From an uncultured Akkermansia sp. (GTDB taxonomy: Bacteria > Verrucomicrobiota > Verrucomicrobiia > Verrucomicrobiales > Akkermansiaceae), in contig CANPXA010000137.1 in the NCBI GenBank assembly GCA_947585525.1, positions 1 to 5,231 on the forward strand: a stretch of 5,231 bases of DNA. Direction: 5' to 3'. The notes below the pieces were generated by a model. It searched no databases, was not told where the DNA came from, and saw nothing but the letters and a program-made list of their open reading frames with translations. Shown in pieces: positions 1-4,551 of the stretch. Both the position numbers and the translations under genes were made by a program. How positions within the stretch are numbered: the stretch's first letter is position 1; every line of letters starts with the position of its first letter.

Positions 1-464
1 TAGAGATCGCCGTGGAAACGGTGGCGCGGCTGGCGGCGGATTGCCCGACGGTGGTGGCTATCAAGGAAGCGGGGGGAAGCGTTGAGCGGGTGAATCAGCT
101 CGTGCAGGCCGTGCCGGAGGATTTTGGCATCCTGTCCGGGGATGATGGTCTCACCGTGCCCTTTATAGCGTGCGGCGCGAGGGGGCTGGTATCCGTGACG
201 TCGAATGTGGCGCCGAAGCAGATGAAAGAGCTGGTGGATGCGGCGCTCAGCGGTGACGGGAAACGGACGGCGGCGCTCCAAAAGAAGTATTATCCGCTGA
301 TGAAGGGGCTGATGAGTCTGGACGTCAACCCCGTACCCATCAAAGCTGCTCTGGCGCTGCGCGGAGACATATCTTGGGAGCTGAGGCTGCCTCTGGCTCC
401 GCTGGCCGAGGAGAAGCGCGCCGTGCTGACGAATCTCCTGCGGCGTTTCGAGCTCCTTTCTTAA
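1..464 (+). CDS. dapA: 4-hydroxy-tetrahydrodipicolinate synthase, C-terminal half (5' end outside window)
   Basis: This enzyme condenses pyruvate with aspartate semialdehyde, the first committed step to diaminopimelate and lysine, in the cytoplasm. The reading frame is already open at base 3 (Glu-Ile-Ala-Val...), so the GTG at 12 is an internal Val codon and not the start. The motif VVAIKEAGG carries the Schiff-base lysine (codon 63-65, equivalent to E. coli Lys161). It is followed by LSGDDG and by GLVSVTSNVAP, which matches the family's GVISVTANVA segment, and by NPVPIKAAL near the C-terminus. From the lysine to the stop there are 132 residues, against 131 in the 292-residue E. coli enzyme as I recall it. 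The C-terminus is therefore complete and only the N-terminal half, with its Thr, Tyr and Arg active-site residues, is missing. The gene sits 27 bp upstream of dapB, which carries out the next step. Confidence 0.96.
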   Translation, partial: EIAVETVARLAADCPTVVAIKEAGGSVERVNQLVQAVPEDFGILSGDDGLTVPFIACGARGLVSVTSNVAPKQMKELVDAALSGDGKRTAALQKKYYPLMKGLMSLDVNPVPIKAALALRGDISWELRLPLAPLAEEKRAVLTNLLRRFELLS

Positions 465-491
465 GAATTCTCTCACCCATCCACGCAAGCC

Positions 492-1223
492 ATGAACGTA
501 CTCGTTACCGGTATCTCCGGACGCATGGGGCAGGCCGTCAAGCAAGCCGTTGAGCAATGCGCCCAAACAACCCTCACAGCCACCCACGATGTGGGACAGG
601 ACATCTCAGCCGCGCTCGCTCAGGCTGACATCGCTATCGATTTTTCCTTCCACGGCTTCACCCCGGAGCTCGTCGCCGCCGCCTTGGAGCAACACAAGCC
701 CCTCGTCATCGGCACCACCGGGCACACGGATGAGGAACGCGCCGTCATTGTGAAGGCCGCTCAGGATATCCCCATCGTTTTTGCCTCCAATTACTCCGTC
801 GGAGTCAACACGCTCTTCTGGCTCACCCGACGAGCCACGCGCATCCTGCAGGGCTATGACGTTGAAATTGTGGAAATGCACCACCACCACAAGCTGGACG
901 CCCCCAGCGGCACCGCCCGCTCCCTGGCTGAAATTGTGTGTGAGGAGACGGGGATGGACTACAACCGGGACGTCATGCACGGCAGGCAGGGCAACGTGGG
1001 CGCCCGTCCGCAGCGCCAGGTCGGGATGCATTCCCTGCGCGGAGGAGATGTGGTCGGCGATCACACCGTGATTTACGCAACGGACGGGGAGCGAGTGGAG
1101 CTCGCCCACAAGGCGTCCGGACGCATGACTTTTGCCGGAGGAGCCGTGAGGGCGGCTCTCTGGTTGGCAGAAAAGCCCGCCGGTCTCTACAGCATGCAAG
1201 ATGTGCTCGGCTTCACAGACTGA
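492..1223 (+). CDS. dapB: 4-hydroxy-tetrahydrodipicolinate reductase
   Basis: This cytoplasmic enzyme reduces the DapA product to tetrahydrodipicolinate with NAD(P)H. The 243-residue protein begins with the dinucleotide-binding motif GISGRMGQ (residues 7-14), followed by FSFHGFTPE (51-59) and GTTGHTDEE (74-82). The signature EMHHHHKLDAPSGTA (128-142) contains the catalytic His130/His131 and Lys134, equivalent to E. coli His159, His160 and Lys163. The C-terminal HKASGRMTFAGGAVRAALWL (206-225) is the conserved substrate-domain end. It is about 30 residues shorter than the E. coli protein (273). Most of the difference lies between the first helix and IDFSF, a loop that is also short in other compact DapB enzymes. 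The ATG at 492 is the only sensible start, because the glycine-rich motif follows within six residues. The upstream 20 bases hold no Shine-Dalgarno sequence. The 3' end overlaps folK by 23 bp. Confidence 0.97.
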   Translation: MNVLVTGISGRMGQAVKQAVEQCAQTTLTATHDVGQDISAALAQADIAIDFSFHGFTPELVAAALEQHKPLVIGTTGHTDEERAVIVKAAQDIPIVFASNYSVGVNTLFWLTRRATRILQGYDVEIVEMHHHHKLDAPSGTARSLAEIVCEETGMDYNRDVMHGRQGNVGARPQRQVGMHSLRGGDVVGDHTVIYATDGERVELAHKASGRMTFAGGAVRAALWLAEKPAGLYSMQDVLGFTD

Positions 1224-1722
1224 TGCGGGCGCGCCGAGGCGCGTTGCGTTCTCTCTCGGCTCTAACTGCGGGGATCGCCTGAAAATTCTGGAGCAAGCCT
1301 GTGATTCGCTCTGCGCTCTCTTCGGCGACTTGCGTCTCTCTCAAGTGTACGAGACGGAGCCGGTGGACTGTCCGCCGGGAAGTCCTCCCTTCCTCAACGC
1401 ATGCGTCGAGGTGTTTACCGCGATGCCGCCGGAGGAGATCATGGCTCATTGTCTGCGCATTGAGAGCGAGCTGGGGCGCAAACGCAGCAAGGTCCGGGGC
1501 GAGGCGCGCACCTGCGACATCGATTTCCTCTACTGCGGGGAACTGCACGTCAACTCCCCTGCTCTGATTCTTCCGCACCCGAGGGCGCACCTGCGGCGTT
1601 TTGTCCTCCAACCTCTCTGCGACATCGATCCTTCCCTCGTCCTTCCCGGACAGACCGAGACCGTGGCTCAGCTCCTCGACCGCCTCCCCGATGAACCCCA
1701 AGTGCGACCTTTCAACATCTGA
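1201..1722 (+). CDS. folK: 2-amino-4-hydroxy-6-hydroxymethyldihydropteridine diphosphokinase (HPPK)
   Basis: HPPK transfers pyrophosphate from ATP to 6-hydroxymethyl-dihydropterin, the step before dihydropteroate synthase in folate synthesis. The 173-residue protein has the expected VAFSLGSNCGDR opening (15-26), YETEPVDCPPGSPPFLNACVE (50-70) and the family signature RGEARTCDIDFLYCG (99-113). Asp106 and Asp108 are the expected magnesium ligands. LPHPRAHLRRFVLQPL (124-139) is the conserved C-terminal block. The only in-frame start upstream of the first motif is the ATG at 1201, inside the end of dapB. This gives a 23-bp overlap and a roughly 14-residue N-terminal extension before the usual start of the fold. 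The overlap suggests translational coupling, since no Shine-Dalgarno is visible. From memory, folK next to panB is also found in Proteobacteria. The length is close to the E. coli enzyme (about 159) plus the extension. Confidence 0.95.
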   Translation: MCSASQTDAGAPRRVAFSLGSNCGDRLKILEQACDSLCALFGDLRLSQVYETEPVDCPPGSPPFLNACVEVFTAMPPEEIMAHCLRIESELGRKRSKVRGEARTCDIDFLYCGELHVNSPALILPHPRAHLRRFVLQPLCDIDPSLVLPGQTETVAQLLDRLPDEPQVRPFNI

Positions 1723-1727
1723 ATCCC

Positions 1728-2519
1728 ATGCCTGCCATGTCCACCCAGGAAAAAATCCAAGCTATCGCCGCCTGCAGGGGCGTGCGACCCGTCTCCCAAC
1801 TGACAGCCTACGACTACCCCACCGCCCGACTCCTGGACGAGGCGGGAATCGATATGTTGCTCGTCGGAGACTCGCTGGGGATGATGGTGCTCGGCTTTCC
1901 GGACACCACGTCCGTGACGTTGGAGCACATTCTGCACCACACGGCCGCCGTGGCTCGCGGTTGTTCCCGTGCCCTGCTGGTGGCCGATATGCCTATCCAC
2001 TCCTACGACACGCCGGAACAAGCCGTCCGCTCCGCCCGAGCGCTCGTGGATGCCGGGGCGGAAGCTGTCAAACTTGAGGGGGGAACCGCCGTGCAGGACC
2101 GCATTCGCGCCATCACGCGCGATGGCATCCCCGTGCAGGCCCACATCGGACTCCTTCCCCAGCACATCAAGGAGGATGGAGGCTACCGGATGCGCGGAAA
2201 GACGGACTCTGAAGCCCAAGCTCTCCTGGCGGATGTCGCCGCAGTCGCCGACGCCGGCGCGTTCTCTGTGGTCATCGAATGCACCCGTCCCGAAGTCGCC
2301 GCTCGCATCACCGCCGCCTCCCCCATCATCACGATCGGCATAGGCGCCGGTCACTCCACCTGCGACGGCGAAGTCCAAGTCATCCACGACCTCATCGGCG
2401 CTTTCCCCTGGTTCACCCCGCGCTTCGCCATTCAGCACGCCTCCGTCGCCACAAGCATCTCCGACGCAGTCAAAAAGTGGAAAGATGATCTGCTCTTACC
2501 GCCGGCAAAACACAGGTAA
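1728..2519 (+). CDS. panB: 3-methyl-2-oxobutanoate hydroxymethyltransferase (ketopantoate hydroxymethyltransferase)
   Basis: PanB transfers a hydroxymethyl group from 5,10-methylenetetrahydrofolate to 2-oxoisovalerate, the first step towards pantothenate and coenzyme A. The 263-residue protein is full length (E. coli about 264). Visible blocks are LTAYDYP (25-31), VGDSLGM (46-52), ADMPIHSY (86-93), VKLEGG (114-119), AHIGLLPQ (138-145), ECTRPEVA (184-191) and IGIGAG (203-208). Metal ligands Asp48, Asp87 and Glu117 and the catalytic Glu184 all sit three residues later than E. coli Asp45, Asp84, Glu114 and Glu181. Two starts are possible, ATG 1728 and ATG 1737 (Met4). The first leaves a 5-bp gap to folK and the second 14 bp. 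Neither has a Shine-Dalgarno, so the choice is open. No panC follows; the next sequence is a repeat-bearing intergenic region. Confidence 0.96.
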   Translation: MPAMSTQEKIQAIAACRGVRPVSQLTAYDYPTARLLDEAGIDMLLVGDSLGMMVLGFPDTTSVTLEHILHHTAAVARGCSRALLVADMPIHSYDTPEQAVRSARALVDAGAEAVKLEGGTAVQDRIRAITRDGIPVQAHIGLLPQHIKEDGGYRMRGKTDSEAQALLADVAAVADAGAFSVVIECTRPEVAARITAASPIITIGIGAGHSTCDGEVQVIHDLIGAFPWFTPRFAIQHASVATSISDAVKKWKDDLLLPPAKHR

Positions 2520-2806
2520 AACCATGGACGGGGGACGGGAGCACCTAGCGGTGCCTGTGTACGATGGACGATGGACGATGGACGATGGACGATGTGGAAA
2601 ATTCGGCGAGCTCTGCTCGTGGTTATGCGGAGCGATAGCGGAGGTGGTGGGAAGAACATGATTGGTGATTGGTTAGAAAGGTTTGTATTTAAGCTATGCT
2701 GTCTTGCAGGCTTTGCTTCCACCGTCCATGATTTGTTATTCCTGTGTTTGCTGTGTACACTTGGATTTGGGCTTCATTTTGTGGAAGGAATGTGTTAGGT
2801 TAAGTT
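2520..2806. other. Repeat-bearing intergenic region between panB and the four-helix-bundle gene
   Basis: This 287-bp stretch holds no gene I can support. Its left part contains a 5-bp-stem palindrome, GCACC-TAGC-GGTGC (2541-2554), then the 7-bp tandem array, then a second palindrome, CGAGC-TCT-GCTCG (2607-2619), and a direct repeat GCGGAG (2627-2632 and 2638-2643). The right part drops to about 40-47% GC and includes TGATTGG twice in tandem (2659-2672) and the 8-bp palindrome GTGTACAC (2753-2760). The first palindrome might act as a weak end for the panB transcript, but it has no U-run. I see no convincing promoter for the downstream gene. Open frames across the region on either strand have no family features. 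The minus-strand one merely translates the tandem repeat as recurring Ile-Val-His-Arg residues. Confidence 0.7.
2561..2594. repeat. 7-bp tandem repeat, unit ATGGACG, about 4.9 copies
   Basis: Period-7 array with four perfect ATGGACG units (2564-2591), preceded by a partial ACG and followed by a partial ATG. A single direct copy lies just after the panB stop (2524-2530), and a single inverted copy, CGTCCAT, lies at 2723-2729. With its neighbouring bases that inverted copy forms a 9-bp inverted pair, CATGGACGG (2523-2531) and CCGTCCATG (2722-2730). Such short arrays vary in copy number by slippage. No function is evident. Confidence 0.95.
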
Positions 2807-3169
2807 ATGGACAAGACGGAAAAGCAGCAGAGAACGATGAACTTCGCCCTGAGGATTATCAAGCTTTACACCGTTCTTACGGAGGAAAAGGGTGCAGACA
2901 GAGATGTAATCGGAAAACAGTTGTTGCGCTGCGCTACATCCGTAGGCGCTAATTATCGGGCGGCTTGCCTTGCAAAAAGTCGAGCAGATTTTTTGAATAA
3001 AATTAAAATATGCGAAGAAGAAGCGGATGAGAGCGAGTATTGGTTGGAGCTTATTGTACGCGCCAATCTTATGCCCGCGATGCAGTTGAAACCTCTGAGA
3101 GAAGAGGCTCACGCAATTGCTTCTATGATGGCGGCAGCCGCTAAGACCACGCGCGAGAGCTCCCTGTAA
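2807..3169 (+). CDS. Four-helix-bundle protein, 23S rRNA intervening-sequence protein (IVP) family
   Basis: The 120-residue protein matches the small helical family first seen encoded in intervening sequences of spirochaete 23S rRNA genes, and related in fold to the Avd accessory protein of diversity-generating retroelements. The recognisable pattern is NFALRIIKLYTVLTEEKG (12-29), then GKQLLRCATSVGANYRAACLAKSRADFLNKI (37-67), then EEEADESEYWLELIVRANLM (70-89). A final alanine-rich helix follows. There is no signal peptide or membrane segment. The molecular role of free-standing members is unknown; RNA or nucleic-acid binding is only a suggestion from the family. The start at 2807 gives the usual short leader before the first helix; Met11 (2837) is an alternative. 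A weak AGGT lies six bases upstream of 2807. GC is about 47%, against 60-65% in the neighbours, which suggests acquisition. It is not inside an rRNA gene, and no reverse transcriptase is visible. Confidence 0.9.
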   Translation: MDKTEKQQRTMNFALRIIKLYTVLTEEKGADRDVIGKQLLRCATSVGANYRAACLAKSRADFLNKIKICEEEADESEYWLELIVRANLMPAMQLKPLREEAHAIASMMAAAAKTTRESSL

Positions 3170-3276
3170 TCATAAACCAATTCGTAAGCAAAGCCGGGGA
3201 GACGGCAGGGCGCCTGTTGGGATCGCGGTTTTCATGGAACCCGTGTAGAAATTTGTATCTTCGGACAAAAAAGCCC

Positions 3277-3305
3277 TTGACATCCCGGTCTCTCCACCCT
3301 ATACT
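3277..3305 (+). promoter_or_regulatory. Sigma70-type promoter of tRNA-Gln
   Basis: A perfect -35 TTGACA (3277-3282) is separated by exactly 17 bp from a -10 TATACT (3300-3305). A run of six A (3267-3272) lies just upstream and could act as an UP-like element. Transcription would start near 3312, leaving a leader of about seven bases before the tRNA. The bases after the -10 (TCGCCC) form a GC-rich discriminator, as in many growth-rate-controlled stable RNA promoters. Confidence 0.88.
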
Positions 3306-3318
3306 TCGCCCAGTTTCC

Positions 3319-3390
3319 AGGGCTATGGTGTAATTGGCAACACATCGGTTTCTGGCACCGCTATTCGGGGTTCGAGTCCCTGTAGCCCTA
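3319..3390 (+). tRNA. tRNA-Gln, anticodon CUG
   Basis: The 72-nt cloverleaf decodes CAG. The acceptor stem AGGGCTA (3319-3325) pairs perfectly with TAGCCCT (3383-3389), and the discriminator is A (3390). The D stem is GTGT/ACAC (3328-3331 and 3340-3343), with T8, A14, G18 and G19 in their conserved places. The anticodon loop TTCTGGC (3350-3356) places CTG at 3352-3354, on a stem whose outermost pair (T27 against C43) is a mismatch. The T arm is CGGGG-TTCGAGT-CCCTG with one G-U pair. The variable loop has four bases. CCA is not encoded. Similarity of the anticodon and T arms to E. coli tRNA-Gln supports the identity. The gene has its own promoter and terminator. Confidence 0.93.
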
Positions 3391-3395
3391 TCGCG

Positions 3396-3431
3396 AGCCT
3401 GACCGCTGAAAAGCGTTCAGGCTTATTTCTT
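3396..3431 (+). terminator. Intrinsic terminator after tRNA-Gln
   Basis: A 12-bp stem with one C-T mismatch (3396-3407 against 3412-3423) closes on a GAAA tetraloop (3408-3411) and runs into the T-rich tract TTATTTCTT (3423-3431). It starts five bases after the tRNA and ends before the purM promoter, so it separates the two transcription units. Confidence 0.88.
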
Positions 3432-3466
3432 GCCCAACAAATAGGAGCCATACTCGTAAATACGTC

Positions 3467-3495
3467 TTGCCAATCGGGGGAGGGGTTGGTATAAT
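3467..3495 (+). promoter_or_regulatory. Sigma70-type extended -10 promoter of purM
   Basis: TTGCCA (3467-3472) and a perfect TATAAT (3490-3495) are 17 bp apart, and TGG directly precedes the -10, giving the extended -10 form. The spacer is G-rich (GGGGGAGGGG at 3476-3485). The predicted start near 3502 gives a leader of about 27 bases before the purM ATG. The discriminator after the -10 is GC-rich (GCGCGG). Confidence 0.88.
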
Positions 3496-3528
3496 GCGCG
3501 GGTCTCCACGCGATACCCACTTTCACCT

Positions 3529-4527
3529 ATGTCAGGCAAACTCACTTACAAGCAATCGGGCGTTGACACTATTGAAGCTCAATCATTTGTAAAGAACATC
3601 AGCGCGCATGTCAAGCGTACGCAGAAAACGCGGCAGTTATGCAATGCCTTTGGGTTGTTCGCGGCGGCGTACGACCTGTCCGACTACGAGGAGCCTGTCA
3701 TCGTGACGGGGACAGACGGAGTGGGGACAAAAACGGAGCTCCTCTTTGAGCAGGATATGTTGGAGACGGCGGGCAAGGATCTCGTCGCCATGAATGTGAA
3801 CGACATCCTGACCACGGGTGGGGATCCCCTGCTCTTCCTGGACTATCTGGGGATATCTAACCTGAAAACGGAGACCCCACGCATCACTCGTCTGGTGGCG
3901 GGTATGGCTGATTATTTGGAGAGCTGCGGCTGCATCCTGGCGGGAGGAGAGACGGCGGAGATGCCGGGAGTGGTGCCGGAGGACCTCGTGGAGCTGGCGG
4001 GATTCTGCATCGGGTGCGTGGAAAAGAAAGCCATGATTGATCCCTCGCGCGTGGCGGTGGGAGACGTGCTCATCGGATACGGAAGCGACGGCTTCCACGC
4101 CAACGGATGGAGCCTCGTGAGGCGCATTCTTCAGCAAAACCCGGGCTTGCTTTCCACGGAGGAGCTGCGCAGCGCGCTGGCGCCTACGCGACTCTACCAC
4201 GATGTCGTGCGGGATATGCGCGCCATGGGGCTCGTGCCGAAAGCATACGCCCACATCACGGGCGGCGGACTTCCTGAAAATCTGGAGCGCTTCCTCGGTG
4301 AACGCGGAGCGGACCTCGTGCTGCCGCACTGGGACAACGAACCGGTGCAGAAAGTGCTGCAATATGTGGATGAAGAAGATCGCTTCCACACCTTTAACAT
4401 GGGTATAGGCTGGGTCTCCATCGTGGCGCCCGACCAAGTTGAGCAAGCCCTGACAGCCGGTCCGGGAGGAAACGTACTCGGAACGATCAGGGACGGACGC
4501 GGCATCCGCGTAAAAGTATCAGACTAA
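3529..4527 (+). CDS. purM: Phosphoribosylformylglycinamidine cyclo-ligase (AIR synthetase)
   Basis: PurM closes the imidazole ring of formylglycinamidine ribonucleotide with ATP, the fifth step of de novo purine synthesis, in the cytoplasm. The 332-residue protein (E. coli about 345) opens with the family's YKQSGVD segment (7-13), then TGTDGVGTKTELLFE (60-74), MNVNDILTTGGDPLLFLDY (88-106) and GGETAEMPG (139-147). GSDGFHANGWSLVR (185-198), PTRLYHDVVR (219-228), AHITGGGLPENLER (241-254) and FNMGIGW (289-295) follow. These cover the N-terminal ATP-binding half and the C-terminal half of the AIRS fold. The ATG at 3529 is chosen because the conserved N-terminus follows directly and a strong promoter lies just upstream; no Shine-Dalgarno is present. 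It is first in its transcription unit, 24 bp ahead of the PurF-like gene. Confidence 0.97.
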   Translation: MSGKLTYKQSGVDTIEAQSFVKNISAHVKRTQKTRQLCNAFGLFAAAYDLSDYEEPVIVTGTDGVGTKTELLFEQDMLETAGKDLVAMNVNDILTTGGDPLLFLDYLGISNLKTETPRITRLVAGMADYLESCGCILAGGETAEMPGVVPEDLVELAGFCIGCVEKKAMIDPSRVAVGDVLIGYGSDGFHANGWSLVRRILQQNPGLLSTEELRSALAPTRLYHDVVRDMRAMGLVPKAYAHITGGGLPENLERFLGERGADLVLPHWDNEPVQKVLQYVDEEDRFHTFNMGIGWVSIVAPDQVEQALTAGPGGNVLGTIRDGRGIRVKVSD

Positions 4528-4551
4528 CCCACTCAAGACCTCCTCTTCGCC

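Noticed and set aside
12..464. GTG at 12 as the start of a short independent gene
   Set aside because: The frame is open upstream to the window edge and the protein is the C-terminal half of DapA, so the true start lies outside the window.
606..1199. Long minus-strand open frame antisense to dapB (similar ones lie opposite folK, panB and purM)
   Set aside because: These are shadows of high-GC coding sequence. Their products lack domain features, while the + strand frames match known families throughout.
2432..2722. Minus-strand open frame of 96 codons across the end of panB and the repeat array
   Set aside because: It overlaps panB antisense, is proline- and arginine-rich, and much of it is a translation of the 7-bp repeat. 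No family pattern is visible.
2571..2952. Two short + strand open frames (75 and 89 codons) before and overlapping the IVP gene
   Set aside because: No start signal or conserved pattern. The second runs into the IVP gene out of frame, so both look like chance.
2807..3169. Diversity-generating retroelement accessory gene (avd)
   Set aside because: The fold family is related, but no reverse transcriptase, template repeat or variable repeat is visible here, so a standalone IVP-family protein is the safer call.
2528..3214. Possible element ends: similar G-rich strings near 2528-2545 and 3194-3214
   Set aside because: The match needs several gaps and mismatches and gives no clean terminal repeat or target duplication.
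3203..3219. Hairpin CGGCAGG-GCG-CCTGTTG as a terminator for the IVP gene
   Set aside because: It has two G-U pairs and no T-run after it, so it is not a convincing intrinsic terminator. The gene's transcript end remains unknown.
3252..3269. TTTG/CAAA inverted bases around a TTCG loop upstream of the tRNA promoter
   Set aside because: The pairing is short and bulged, and is followed by A rather than T on the + strand. It would only suit a minus-strand transcript, for which there is no gene.
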